NCBI GenBank assembly: GCA_003554945.1 | Contig: PWHN01000034.1 | Location: 1-36,154, forward strand | DNA length: 36,154 nucleotides | Source: a bacterium | GTDB taxonomy: Bacteria; T1Sed10-126 | Reading direction: 5' to 3' | Shown here: positions 7,399-16,857 of the stretch, one piece after another | How the letters are laid out: the number at the start of each line of letters is the position of its first letter | How positions within the stretch are numbered: the stretch's first letter is position 1 | Made by a program: the position numbers and the translations under genes | Notes under the pieces: generated by a model | The model's input: the letters and a program-made list of their open reading frames with translations, nothing else | Database searches by the model: none | What the model was told of the DNA's origin: nothing

Positions 7399-8535
7399 CT
7401 AAACTCCTCCAAGAATTCCAGTATCCACGTCAGGAAAGTGGCCTGACTTGTATTTACTCCAGTTAGTCGGTTTACTGCAGTGCGAACGGGCCTCGTCATC
7501 GCTGATATAGCCATCTTTATAAAGCTTAACGATTGCCTGGTCATAGGTCTGCATACCTTCGTTTTCCCCCTGATGGATAGCAGAACGTAAACTGTCCAGC
7601 TCATAATCAGCAATCAGGTTTTTTATCAGAGCATTATTAAACATCAACTCAACTGCAGGGACCATTCCGTCCCTGTCATCACGGTCTAAGAGACGCTGAC
7701 CACAAACCGCCATAAGATATTCAGAAAGCAGCGCCAGGACCTGGTTACGAGACTCGTCTGGATAAAAGTCCAAAATTCGGTCAAGAGTCTGGGGAACCGT
7801 ACTGGTGTGAAGTGTCGAAAATACAAGATGACCGGTTTCAGCCGCTTCAAGTGCCGCTTCAACCGTCTCCTGGTCACGCATTTCACCAATCAAAATTACG
7901 TCCGGATCTTGACGCAACACAAATTTTAACGCCGAGGCATAACTCTCGGTGTCAGTCCCTATCTCTCGCTGAGTTATAACGCTTTTTTTGTCTTCATAAA
8001 CAAATTCTATCGGATCCTCAATGGTGATCACGTGTTTGGCCTGATTTTGATTGATATATTCAACAATCGACGACAAAGTAGTTGTCTTACCGCTGCTTGT
8101 CGTGCCGGTGACAAGCACAAGACCACGATCAAATTCAGGAATTTTTTCTATGGCCGATGGTAAATTCAATTCAGAAAAAGATTCGATTTCCGATTTAATG
8201 TACCTGAATACCAGGGTGATCGAGTTGCGCTGCAAAAAGGCGTTCACCCGAAAACGCTCGCCATTGTCAAGCACATAAGAACCGTCGTATTCCTGACCGG
8301 AAAGTAACTCTTCTACTTCTTCTCCAGTTAAAAAATCGCGGGCTAATTTAAGCATGTCTTTATCAGAAAACGGAGGCATGTTGGCCTTATGTATTTTGCC
8401 CTCAATGCGAAAAGAAGCCGGGGACCCACTTTTCAGGATCAAGTCACTGGCACTGTTACGGACCATCATTTCAAGAAACTGTTCCAGGTGATAATCAAAC
8501 TGTTCCTCGTTATTATCCTCTTCTGATTTGCTCAT
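7399..8535 (-). CDS. PilT/PilU-family type IV pilus ATPase
   Basis: This 378-aa secretion/retraction ATPase has Walker A GTTSSGKTT (144-152), an Asp box ITIEDPIEF (170-178), Walker B DPDVILIGEMRD (210-221) and a His box HLVFSTLHT (236-244). The C-terminal GMQTYDQAIVKLYKDGYIS segment is characteristic of PilT/PilU, which power pilus retraction at the inner face of the membrane. Length and motif order match the family. GGAGGAG precedes ATG 8535. No other pilus gene (pilB, pilC, pilins) is in the window, so it may act with a distant pilus locus. PilT versus PilU cannot be settled here, so no symbol is given. Confidence 0.9.
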   Translation of the reverse strand: MSKSEEDNNEEQFDYHLEQFLEMMVRNSASDLILKSGSPASFRIEGKIHKANMPPFSDKDMLKLARDFLTGEEVEELLSGQEYDGSYVLDNGERFRVNAFLQRNSITLVFRYIKSEIESFSELNLPSAIEKIPEFDRGLVLVTGTTSSGKTTTLSSIVEYINQNQAKHVITIEDPIEFVYEDKKSVITQREIGTDTESYASALKFVLRQDPDVILIGEMRDQETVEAALEAAETGHLVFSTLHTSTVPQTLDRILDFYPDESRNQVLALLSEYLMAVCGQRLLDRDDRDGMVPAVELMFNNALIKNLIADYELDSLRSAIHQGENEGMQTYDQAIVKLYKDGYISDDEARSHCSKPTNWSKYKSGHFPDVDTGILGGV

Positions 8536-8686
8536 TTCGCTCCTCCTCTGTTTTTTGCCGCAGGATTGTAATACTTGTCGGTCTTCACCCTTGCGAGCAA
8601 TACTTCTATAGCGTAGGATTTTAGGCTAACAAATCAAACTGAATTAAATTTAAAACTAATTCAAATTAACCATAGGATGTCATAAA

Positions 8687-9649
8687 ATGCTGATAACACG
8701 AGCCTCCGCTTCTTCGTATATTACCGAAAATTTTCTCAAAATCGAAGCCAGACAAATTCAAGACCTGGGGGTCAAATATAGTAACCTGGCCGAGGAAAAG
8801 CCCTCAATCAATGAATTGCTCGACGCAGACGTATTGATCATAAACAGCCAGCAGAGGATAACTTCAGATTATTTAAAAAAATGGGAAAACGGACGACTCA
8901 TTCTAACCACTTCAAGCGGTTACGACCATATCGACTGCGAAAGTTGTGCAGAACTGGGGATAAAAGTAGCTCGAACTCCAGAAGCACGAACCGGGCGGGT
9001 GGCCGAACATACGCTGGCTCTTGCCGGCGCTCTGCTGCGCGACCTGGGGGAAACCGGAATAGCACTGCGGGAAGGGGGGGAATGGAGACGGCGGGAGGCT
9101 GCTGAACGATGCCGTGAACTGTCCAGTGAGAAGGTAGGAATTATTGGCTATGGTCTCATAGGCCAGCTTGTCTGCCAACGCCTCACACCACTGGTTAACT
9201 CTCCTCCATTGGTCTGCGATCCTGCTAAAAAACAGGACATTAAATCCAATCCACAACTAAGATACGCTGAATTGGAAGAGCTGCTAAAGAAGGCTACACT
9301 GATTAGTATACACGCCGACCTGAATTCTACTTCACACCACCTGATAGACGAAAAAAGCCTCTCTCTCTGCAAACCCCAAGCACTTTTAGTAAATACTGCC
9401 CGGGGCGCTATAGTCAAACAGTCGGCACTGCTATCGGCATTAGAAGAAAAGACTATCGGCGGGGCGGGGCTGGATGTTTTCGAAAACGAACCCCCGGAAA
9501 AAGTCGAACTGAGTAGTTATGAGAACCTCATCGTCACTCCACATGCCGCTGGATTCGGCCCACAGATGTTAGATGATCTGCAGGAGGAAATCGTTGAAAC
9601 AATAAAGAATTTCATAAACGACTCGCCCCTGCCACACCCGGTTAACTAA
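8687..9649 (+). CDS. D-isomer-specific 2-hydroxyacid dehydrogenase (NAD-dependent)
   Basis: The 320-aa protein has the two-lobed family plan. The nucleotide-binding motif GYGLIG lies near residue 154 in GIIGYGLIGQLV. The catalytic triad is recognisable: Arg in NTARGAIV (about 239), Glu in DVFENEPP (about 266) and His in TPHAAGF (about 286). Such enzymes reduce 2-oxoacids to D-2-hydroxyacids (glycerate, lactate, phosphoglycerate and others); the substrate is not readable, and there is no ACT domain as in long SerA. ATG 8687 follows AGGATG by seven bases. It is transcribed away from the PilT-type gene across a 151-nt AT-rich gap (8536-8686) that should hold both promoters, though I see no convincing consensus. 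Confidence 0.9.
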   Translation: MLITRASASSYITENFLKIEARQIQDLGVKYSNLAEEKPSINELLDADVLIINSQQRITSDYLKKWENGRLILTTSSGYDHIDCESCAELGIKVARTPEARTGRVAEHTLALAGALLRDLGETGIALREGGEWRRREAAERCRELSSEKVGIIGYGLIGQLVCQRLTPLVNSPPLVCDPAKKQDIKSNPQLRYAELEELLKKATLISIHADLNSTSHHLIDEKSLSLCKPQALLVNTARGAIVKQSALLSALEEKTIGGAGLDVFENEPPEKVELSSYENLIVTPHAAGFGPQMLDDLQEEIVETIKNFINDSPLPHPVN

Positions 9650-10384
9650 AAAATCCGTAATGAGGAAATTAGGAAGAGATCGAGCAGGGGAAAGTTCACG
9701 TTGGGGGGATAGGGCGAGTGGGGGAAGTTCGCGGGGCGCAGGGAGCGGGGAGTGGAGCGTAATTGCAGAACAGCGAACAGGCGAGCTTGCGAGCAGGCGA
9801 AGAAGAGCGCGGGGCGCAAGGCGCTGAGCGCTTGGCGTCAAAGTCAAGGTCAAGGACAAAACCGTGCCACAAGTTCAAGAGCAAGACATCGAAAACCGAG
9901 AGAAAGTGGGTTTGGCGTTGAGCTTTGGGCTTTTGGCTTTTGGCTTTGAGCTTTTAGCTGATGTTTTGCGAAGGCGCAAAGGTGCAAAGGAAGTTCGGAA
10001 ACTATGCCAGACCGTTTAAAATGGATTGCGGATCGGGGTCCGCAATGACAATCGAAAATCAAAACTGAATCAATTCCCCCCTCTCCTGCATCCTCTCCCT
10101 CGGAGGGGAGAGGAGATAAATCAAAAGCGGTGTATCTTCTCCCTCGGAAGGAGAGGAGATAAATAGAAAGCGGTGTGTCTTCTCCCTCAGAAGGAGAGGA
10201 GATAAATAGAAAGCGGTGTGTCCTCTCCTGTTTGGAGTTGGAAAGTTGGAAAGTGTGAAAGTTAGAAACCGTAAAGATGGATTCCGGCTCGGTGGCCGGA
10301 ATGACGGTTAGCGGGGGGACGGGGGTTTAGCGACATTCCGCCCCCCCTGGCAAAGTGAAATGTGGGGGCTTTGGGAAAAGGTTT
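9650..10384. repeat. Gene-free repeat-rich region
   Basis: This 735-nt stretch between two convergent genes shows no credible gene. It holds low-complexity GCG-rich sequence (9700-9850), repeats of GGCTTTTG/GAGCTTT (9920-9958), palindromes ATTGCGGA/TCCGCAAT (10025-10046) and ATTCCGGC/GCCGGAAT (10281-10302), and hairpin array 2 between those palindromes. A possible G/C hairpin (10340-10369) follows the stop of the oxidoreductase gene but lacks a T run. Confidence 0.6.
10092..10221. repeat. Tandem hairpin array 2 (43-44 nt units)
   Basis: Three near-identical units start at 10092, 10136 and 10179. Each has a palindrome of the form TCTCCCTCGGAAGGAGA followed by GGAGATAAAT and AAAGCGGTGTGT. Partial hairpins (CCTCTCCTG-like) flank the array at both ends. 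Differences between units fall mostly in the hairpin loop and at paired positions. Confidence 0.8.
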
Positions 10385-12649
10385 CTAAAGGACGTCGCTG
10401 GCATCCATCGCTTTCAGACGCTCCCAGCGCCGGTCAACGTCAGCCTGAATCTTCTCGACCAGTTCGGGATTATCCTCCAAGTTAAGGTGAGCAAAAGCTT
10501 TGCCCATCGTCTGCAGCATTTCCTCGACAGGAATTTTATCACCCTTCTCTTCCGGGTTCTTATTGAGAGTAGTAATCCCGTTTTCAACCTCGTAGAGCGG
10601 GAACATGCAGCTATTTACGGCCTTATCGACGGCTTCGTTCCCTTTGTCAGGTGCCATACCCCAGTTGAGCGGACAGACTGAAAAGAGCTTACCGAAAGCA
10701 AAATTACCGTTGCGCACTGCATCTTGAGCCTTGCGCGCTTTGATAATCATGTCCCTTTCTTCCGTTTCAGCGGCCTGAAAGAGATAAGGTGCATGGGTAC
10801 CGCGCATAATCTCAGTAATATCCTTGTGGGCGTAAGGCTTACCGACCTGATTGGGGCCAACGTTGGCGTTAGTGTTATACTGTCCCTCAATTCCAGAGTA
10901 ACAGACCTGGTTACCGGTATTCATGTAGCCCTTGTTGTCATATTCAAGCATGATAAAGGGGTCGTCGCGAAGGGCTGAACCAATTACCTGGTCCATACCG
11001 ATATCAGTACCACCATCACCGGAGACAGCAATAACGGTCATATCGTCTGTGATTTTGCCCTGACGTTTAAAGCGTTGATACATCTCAACGATACCACTGG
11101 CAGTGCTGGAACCGTTGTGAAATAGGTTGTGAAAGTAAGTGATTTTAAAAGAAGTTTCGGGGAAACCGGTGGTCACAACCATTCCACAGCCAGTATTAAA
11201 GAGAACAGCGGTGTGCCCTTCTATACCGCGCAGAAATACCTGCAGGTTAGCAAAAATACCACAGCCCGGGCAACCGGAGTGCGGACCTATACGTTCGGGC
11301 ATATTAGCCAGTTCCCGGGTATTTACACGTTCAACATTACGCTCCTCATCATCAAGAGTAAAGATTGTAGCGTCCTCCGGGATCGGCTCCATCTTCTCTT
11401 CCGGTTCAAAGTCAGGATCACCGGGCCAGGCGTCATGGTAGTCCTTTCGTTTTTTGTCTTCATCCGGTACGTCAGGATAATTGTCAGCAAGCTCAAGCAA
11501 CTCGCGAGCATCACCAGCATCAAAACGAAGACCACCAATACCGTAGGTGCGTTCCAGAATAGTAGTATCTTTGCCCTCGCGCTGGAGCAGGGCGCCAATT
11601 TCATTGGCAAGATAGTTGCCGGCGCCGTATTGAGAGACACGTTCTGCACAAACAAGGGTGTCAAGTCCGTCAACGGCGTTAAGAATCTCTTTTTCCGGGA
11701 AGGGACGAAGAACCAGCGGTTCAATCAACCGGGTGTCGACCCCCTCGTCTGCAAGATCGTCAACAGCCACTTTGGTTGTCTCGGCGGCCGTATTCAAGGC
11801 AACCATACCGCTAACACCGGCTTCATCAGAACCATAGGTCATAACCTCGTTATAATTGCGGCCGGTAAGTTCACCATACTCTTCAAAAAGTTGCGGTATA
11901 AGCTCGGCCGCCTCCTCCATCTTCTGTTCAAGCACGACCTTGGTATTAATCAGGTCGTCGTTCATGTAGGGCCCGAATGTGCGGGGGTCATCGACATCAA
12001 GGAAGGTGGGCCGCTCGGGCGGTTCACCGATAAAGTCCTGTGCATCTTCTCGATCCTCAAAAATTTCTATTTTTCGAGTACCGTGTGAGGTGTGAAAACC
12101 GTCGTAGACAACCAGGCAGGGAAGATTAACAGCTTCGGCAAGACGAGGCGCAATAATATTCATGTCGTAAGTCGCCTGCACTGAAGGAGCGAGAAGAATC
12201 AACCAGCCCATGCCCAGCGCAGCAGCGAGATCGGAGTGACCATTCTTAATGTTCAGTGGAGCGGAGACGTCACGAGTAGCAACGTTCATAACCACGGGAA
12301 GCCCCAGTCCACTGAGCACGGGCAGCTCTTCCGCTTTTAACAGGACACCATTAGCAGAAGTAACGTCAACCACGCGGCCACCGGCGATAGACATACCGCC
12401 GGCAATACTGATGGCGGCCAGTTCGCTGGTTCCGCGGACGAGTTGAACGTCGGTTTCACCTTCAGCATACATACGGTCAACTTCCTGCCCAACGTCGCTG
12501 GAGGGTGTGATTGGATAGTAACCTTCGCCGTCATAGGCGGCGTGAACAATTGCCTTTGCAGCGGCGTGATTACCGTTGGTAACCTCAATTTTTTGGGGGG
12601 CTTTTGGGGCCCCTACATCAGAATCAGCTCGTTTCGATACAGGACTCAT
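10385..12649 (-). CDS. 2-oxoacid:ferredoxin oxidoreductase, fused alpha-beta subunit
   Basis: This 754-aa chain joins two subunits that are usually separate. The alpha part (about 20-435) has YPITPSSDVGQEVD near residue 45 and the domain-II region. The beta part (about 440-754) has SGCPGCGIF near 456 for a [4Fe-4S] cluster, and the thiamine diphosphate motif GDGGTDIG near 540 continuing to NKGYMNTGNQ. It should decarboxylate a 2-oxoacid, probably pyruvate, and pass electrons to ferredoxin with formation of acyl-CoA; exact substrate specificity is inferred. ATG 12649 is preceded by GAGGC and overlaps the upstream stop (TAATG), so both chains are translationally coupled. An upstream in-frame ATG at 12715 lies inside the previous gene and is rejected. 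Confidence 0.88.
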   Translation of the reverse strand: MSPVSKRADSDVGAPKAPQKIEVTNGNHAAAKAIVHAAYDGEGYYPITPSSDVGQEVDRMYAEGETDVQLVRGTSELAAISIAGGMSIAGGRVVDVTSANGVLLKAEELPVLSGLGLPVVMNVATRDVSAPLNIKNGHSDLAAALGMGWLILLAPSVQATYDMNIIAPRLAEAVNLPCLVVYDGFHTSHGTRKIEIFEDREDAQDFIGEPPERPTFLDVDDPRTFGPYMNDDLINTKVVLEQKMEEAAELIPQLFEEYGELTGRNYNEVMTYGSDEAGVSGMVALNTAAETTKVAVDDLADEGVDTRLIEPLVLRPFPEKEILNAVDGLDTLVCAERVSQYGAGNYLANEIGALLQREGKDTTILERTYGIGGLRFDAGDARELLELADNYPDVPDEDKKRKDYHDAWPGDPDFEPEEKMEPIPEDATIFTLDDEERNVERVNTRELANMPERIGPHSGCPGCGIFANLQVFLRGIEGHTAVLFNTGCGMVVTTGFPETSFKITYFHNLFHNGSSTASGIVEMYQRFKRQGKITDDMTVIAVSGDGGTDIGMDQVIGSALRDDPFIMLEYDNKGYMNTGNQVCYSGIEGQYNTNANVGPNQVGKPYAHKDITEIMRGTHAPYLFQAAETEERDMIIKARKAQDAVRNGNFAFGKLFSVCPLNWGMAPDKGNEAVDKAVNSCMFPLYEVENGITTLNKNPEEKGDKIPVEEMLQTMGKAFAHLNLEDNPELVEKIQADVDRRWERLKAMDASDVL

Positions 12650-13596
12650 TATTTTGCCTCCTCTTTGGTTTTGGAAGGTCGCACAAGGGCTTTGCCCTTC
12701 TTGGTTTCGGGACAAACAAGAGTGCAGCGCATACAGCGCTTACAGATGTCCGCATTAATTCCTTTCATTGCACCATCTTCAAAAACAATTGCGCCGGGGT
12801 CGGGACAGTTAAGAACACAATTACCACAGTGAATACAGATTTCAGGATCAAACTGTGGCTCTATACCAAGCGCATGGGTTCTTTCCGGGTGCGGTTGGGT
12901 AAGAAAATACCGCGACGGCAAGCTACCGCCGTAGGGCATGTTCTCGTAGCCAATAGGACTTGGCTGTTCTTCTTTACTTTGGATATTTTTATACTCTTCT
13001 TTTGGTTCAAAAGTCTGTTCTTCGTATAATTCCTCCGCTCTGTTGAAAGCGGCCAGATTGGTTTCTTTAACCGAGGGCCACTTCTTGGCAACAGCGTTTT
13101 CTACAGCATCAAAAGGATAATCAAGCTCCCGGGCAAGAAGCCAGAGCATCGGCATGTTCAGCCGCGAGCCGGTTTCATCAACAATTTTACCGGCGTCGAG
13201 CGTAATAATTTTACCGCTATAAAGCTCAATTTCGTCGCGGATCTCTTCCGGACTAAGCTTGGTGTTGATAGCGACAGTAGCCCCCTCGGGCAGATTTTTG
13301 TGAAAACCCTGTTTTTTCAACACTGAGAGATAAAACCCAACAAGGATATGGGGTGATTGTGTGGGGCCGCTGGTCCGAACTTCAACATCGTCCGGACAGA
13401 GACGGATTGAGACCGAGGTCGGCGTTCCCGTCTTCTCCGAACCATATTTTGCGTCGTAACCACCGTCAAGATTAAACTCATTAACCCCGAGTTCAAAGAT
13501 CATCTTCCCGACTGTATTTGCTCCATCACCACCAATAGCAGACATTAAGATCTTGCAGAAACCGTATTCGTCCTGATAAGGTAAGCTGTAATCCAA
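12649..13596 (-). CDS. 2-oxoacid:ferredoxin oxidoreductase, fused gamma-delta subunit
   Basis: Residues about 10-190 match the gamma domain (SAIGGDGANTVGKM, then SGPTQSPHIL). Residues about 235-300 are a delta-type double [4Fe-4S] ferredoxin domain, with CIHCGNCVLNCP near 251 and CKRCMRCTLVCP near 281. Electrons would leave the alpha-beta catalytic chain through these clusters. The gene order gamma-delta then alpha-beta equals the four-gene porGDAB order with two fusions. The start is TTG 13596, placed eight bases after GGGAGG; the next Met is about residue 18, inside the conserved fold. The gene heads its operon. Confidence 0.87.
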   Translation of the reverse strand: MDYSLPYQDEYGFCKILMSAIGGDGANTVGKMIFELGVNEFNLDGGYDAKYGSEKTGTPTSVSIRLCPDDVEVRTSGPTQSPHILVGFYLSVLKKQGFHKNLPEGATVAINTKLSPEEIRDEIELYSGKIITLDAGKIVDETGSRLNMPMLWLLARELDYPFDAVENAVAKKWPSVKETNLAAFNRAEELYEEQTFEPKEEYKNIQSKEEQPSPIGYENMPYGGSLPSRYFLTQPHPERTHALGIEPQFDPEICIHCGNCVLNCPDPGAIVFEDGAMKGINADICKRCMRCTLVCPETKKGKALVRPSKTKEEAK

Positions 13597-13717
13597 GGCA
13601 GCCGCCTCCCGTTACAAGATTAATTGTTCATCATTCACATAAAACTGGTTATAATTTTCTCAAATACTATCACCAGGGTCAAGCTAAGTATACGCATGGC
13701 AAAAAAAGGTGAATAAA

Positions 13718-15364
13718 TTGAAAGTTGAAGTAAAAAACGCGAGAAAAAACGGCTATTATTTAGAAATAACCAGAGAATCGGCCAAACGTCTGCTCCACAG
13801 CAAATACGCCCCCCGACAGGAAGCAAAAAAGTGGGCCGACAAATACTGCCGCGATCTAAAAGGCAAGAACCTTGCCCTGATCGGGGGCGGTTTAGGTTAT
13901 TTGCCTGAAATATTGGAAGAACGTGGTTTTGATTGTCTGGTTTTTGAACCGCTTCCCGAGTTCAACTCCCCCCCGGATACACCACTGTCAAAATTAAAAA
14001 AGCAGAATAAAATTATATTTCCTGCGGGCGAAGATGATATTGAGTCTTATCTGGACAAATTTTCCGGTGAATACCTGCAAGAACTGCAGGTTTTAGTACA
14101 CCCCAGTTACGGCGATCTCATTCCCGAAGAAGTTGACCGGCTTCGAAATCAGGTGGTTTTGATTGGACGGAAAATTCATCGAGACAGGCGGACGCGAAAA
14201 AAATTCTACTGGCTCTGGTTTGATAATTTGATTCAAAACCTTCCCCTACTTGATGGCGGACACCGTTTAAACGAACTACGCAATTTATACAGTAAGGAAG
14301 CGGCGGTCATAGTGGGGGCCGGACCCAGTCTCGGAGAATCACTGGACTGGTTAAAAAAATATGCGGATAGGTTCCTGCTCATCTGCGTTGACTCCGCCCT
14401 GGCAACACTGCAGAGCGCCGGCGTGAAAGCTGACTTTGTTTTGACCACTGACCCCCAGTCAACAAACAACCTCTATCTTGAGGGGGTTGAACCCGAAGGT
14501 CGTTTAATTGCGGCCTGGACAGCACAACCGGCTTACTTCCGCTGGGCCGACGATCAACCTATTTATCCGATTAACATCGCCCACGGAACAATCCACAAAA
14601 AACAGATGTTCCCGCCGGGCGGCTGGATAAGAGAATACGTTGAGGGATTGGATGACCTGCAGAGTGGTGGCAGTGTAACTTCTACCGCTCTCGACCTTGC
14701 CCAATACCTGGCAGTTCAGACAATTGCTCTTGTCGGGGTCGATCATGCGTTTACCAAAAACCGCATCGTCAGTCCGGGGAACTGCTGGGAGAGACGTCAA
14801 CTGAACAGATTGAACCGTTTCAAAAGCCTCGCCGGGTCTCATCTGAATAGTTTTCTTGGCAGCGGTAGATACAGCTCAAAATCACTGCTAAAAGCCACCT
14901 GCCTGGGTGATTATACCTACTGGACCACCGATGAATACGTCAACCAGAACCAGTGGTTCGAAGAGGCCGGCAAATTGCTGCCCGCCCGCTGTCTGGACAT
15001 GAGAGCCGGTGGCCTGAAGATGCGATACTGGGAGCGAGTGGATAACCCGGAAAATTTCTGGAAAGAAATAGCTCCAATTAAACCTGTCGCAGAAAAACTC
15101 CCTGAAAAGAGGCCAGTTCGAATAAACCGGGAAGAACTGATCGAAAAATGCCGCCAGCTTAGTGACTATATCGAAGCTGAATCGGATCAACTAATCTATA
15201 AGTTTTCCACCGCGAGTGGGAAAAGACCAGAGCGTTTAGAAAAATTTTACGACCCGTTCCGGGAATACGCCGGGCTGGACGGAAGCACGTCAGACGAGCT
15301 GGCGAAAGAATTTTTCCGCAAACTGCCCAAACGCCTCCGTAACCTGGCGGCTCAACTCAGCTAA
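13718..15364 (+). CDS. MptE-like (DUF115) protein, motility-associated-factor type
   Basis: The central motif IVGAGPSLGESLDWL (near residue 197), followed by LICVDSALATLQSAGV and DFVLTTDPQ, is the signature of the 6-hydroxymethylpterin pyrophosphokinase MptE-like domain. In bacteria it is found in 500-650-aa proteins linked to flagellin or surface-glycan modification. The protein is 548 aa with an Arg/Lys-rich C-terminal part. AAAGGTGA lies just before TTG 13718, which I prefer; an in-frame GTG at 13709 overlaps that ribosome site. It stands alone, divergent from the oxidoreductase and convergent with ftsZ. No flagellar gene is nearby. A sugar or pterin transfer role is inferred only. Confidence 0.8.
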   Translation: MKVEVKNARKNGYYLEITRESAKRLLHSKYAPRQEAKKWADKYCRDLKGKNLALIGGGLGYLPEILEERGFDCLVFEPLPEFNSPPDTPLSKLKKQNKIIFPAGEDDIESYLDKFSGEYLQELQVLVHPSYGDLIPEEVDRLRNQVVLIGRKIHRDRRTRKKFYWLWFDNLIQNLPLLDGGHRLNELRNLYSKEAAVIVGAGPSLGESLDWLKKYADRFLLICVDSALATLQSAGVKADFVLTTDPQSTNNLYLEGVEPEGRLIAAWTAQPAYFRWADDQPIYPINIAHGTIHKKQMFPPGGWIREYVEGLDDLQSGGSVTSTALDLAQYLAVQTIALVGVDHAFTKNRIVSPGNCWERRQLNRLNRFKSLAGSHLNSFLGSGRYSSKSLLKATCLGDYTYWTTDEYVNQNQWFEEAGKLLPARCLDMRAGGLKMRYWERVDNPENFWKEIAPIKPVAEKLPEKRPVRINREELIEKCRQLSDYIEAESDQLIYKFSTASGKRPERLEKFYDPFREYAGLDGSTSDELAKEFFRKLPKRLRNLAAQLS

Positions 15365-15424
15365 CCCGGGCTATGCATAGGCCGCCCAAAGGGCCACCCA
15401 TTCGTCAAATGGGCGGGGCTAACC

Positions 15425-15472
15425 CACCCAGCCCTCCAGCTCTTTCCGTGTAAAGGGCTGGGGAGCTGGGTG
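15425..15472. terminator. Long stem-loop between convergent genes
   Basis: CACCCAGC and GCTGGGTG close an imperfect stem of about 21 bp (15425-15445 with 15452-15472), with TCTTT/AAAGG next to the loop. It lies between the MptE-like stop (15364) and the ftsZ stop (15530) and could end transcription from both sides. T runs are missing, so rho-independence is uncertain. Confidence 0.5.
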
Positions 15473-15529
15473 TCCTGCGAACGGATAATTCACGACCGTA
15501 TCGTCCTGAATAATCCAGGGTAACCCGAA

Positions 15530-16705
15530 TTACTTTATCCGCATGAACGTTGGAATGTTGAGTTCATCATCGTCCTCATTCCCGGGCTTAGACGGGTCTT
15601 CGTTAACAACCTCAACCTGTTCTTCCTCCTGGCGCTCCCAGGCGGGCTTGTCGAGATCCCGATCGGAAAAATCCTCAACCCGGTAGACGTTGCTGCGGCG
15701 ACGTGTCGACTGTTTCTGACGCTGTTCTCCGGCTGGAAAGCCGGTGGCGATCACAGTTACCCGAACGACGTCAAGATCGGAGCGTAATGTCTGACCGGCA
15801 ATCACGTTAGCTTCGTCGGCGGCCTTCTCTCGAACGAGATTTATAGCCTCCCTGACCTCGACGGCCGTAATGTCATCACTGCCCATGATATTGACGATAA
15901 CACCACTTGCTCCATCGATGTCGTTAGTTTCCAGAAGCGGACAGTGAAGGGCTTCACGGGCTGCTTCAACCGCAGCTTTCTCACCGGTAGCTTCGCCAAT
16001 TCCCATGAGCGCGTCGCCTTTTTCTTTCATAATTGTCTGAACGTCGGCAAAATCGAGGTTTACTTCTCCCTGCTCAACAATTAACTCTGAAATCCCCTGG
16101 ACACCCTGATAAAGCACCTGATCAGCAATTTTGAATGCATCCAGGAAAGAAGTGCTCTCATCAATAACCTCAAAGAGACGTTCGTTGGGAACAACAATTA
16201 GAGTGTCGACACTCTCACGCAGCTGTTTAATGCCAGCGTTTGCATTTTTATGACGACGCTGGCCCTCGTAATCAAAAGGTCGTGTTACAACACCGATTGT
16301 AAGAATGCCAAGTTCTTCCTTGGCCATGTCGGCAATAACGGGAGCGGCTCCGGTTCCGGTGCCACCACCCATGCCGGCGGTAACAAATAACAGGTCCGAT
16401 CCTTCAATAGCCTTCTTAATTTCCTCGCGGCTCTTTCGCGCGGCATTGAGACCAACTTTGGGGTTAGCGCCTGCACCAAGCCCCTCCGAGTTGCCATCTG
16501 TAATCCGGAGCTTGTTGTCCGCTTCGGACTGCTGAAGATCCTGGGCGTCGGTGTTTACCGCTATAAACTCAACCCCCTTGACTCCAGCATTTTTCATTCG
16601 AGTGACAGCGTTGTTACCACCACCGCCAACTCCTACCACCTTAATTTCAGTTGGGTTATTCAGCTCCTCATCATCAAACTCAAACAGCTCTTCATCAATC
16701 GCCAT
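15530..16705 (-). CDS. ftsZ: Cell division protein FtsZ
   Basis: FtsZ is the tubulin-like GTPase that forms the division ring. The tubulin signature GGGTGTG sits near residue 111 and [10 protein letters not shown] near 26; NTDAQDL and the T7 loop region (DFADV) are present. After the GTPase core (to about 325) comes an acidic linker, then the C-terminal tail [13 protein letters not shown] that binds FtsA and other partners. The length of 391 aa is normal. TAGGAGG precedes ATG 16705. It is the last gene of the cluster, 152 nt after ftsA; that gap may carry its own promoter, but no site stands out. Confidence 0.98.
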   Translation of the reverse strand: MAIDEELFEFDDEELNNPTEIKVVGVGGGGNNAVTRMKNAGVKGVEFIAVNTDAQDLQQSEADNKLRITDGNSEGLGAGANPKVGLNAARKSREEIKKAIEGSDLLFVTAGMGGGTGTGAAPVIADMAKEELGILTIGVVTRPFDYEGQRRHKNANAGIKQLRESVDTLIVVPNERLFEVIDESTSFLDAFKIADQVLYQGVQGISELIVEQGEVNLDFADVQTIMKEKGDALMGIGEATGEKAAVEAAREALHCPLLETNDIDGASGVIVNIMGSDDITAVEVREAINLVREKAADEANVIAGQTLRSDLDVVRVTVIATGFPAGEQRQKQSTRRRSNVYRVEDFSDRDLDKPAWERQEEEQVEVVNEDPSKPGNEDDDELNIPTFMRIK

Positions 16706-16857
16706 CCTTATTACCTCCTAATTAAATTTCATGGTTTCCACTTCAATCAAACATTCACAATTCATAATAATCAGTCAATCAGCCGGTTACTACTCACCTC
16801 CGGATTAATATAATCGCAACTACTCATCCCTGACACACCATTTGTTTGTTTGCTGAT

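Noticed and set aside
10092-10221. CRISPR array
   Set aside because: The units are contiguous 43-44 nt repeats with no unique spacers, and no cas gene is present.
11129-12088. A 319-codon open frame on the + strand
   Set aside because: It is antisense to the fused alpha-beta oxidoreductase, whose motifs are unmistakable; the + frame has no ribosome site or recognisable domain.
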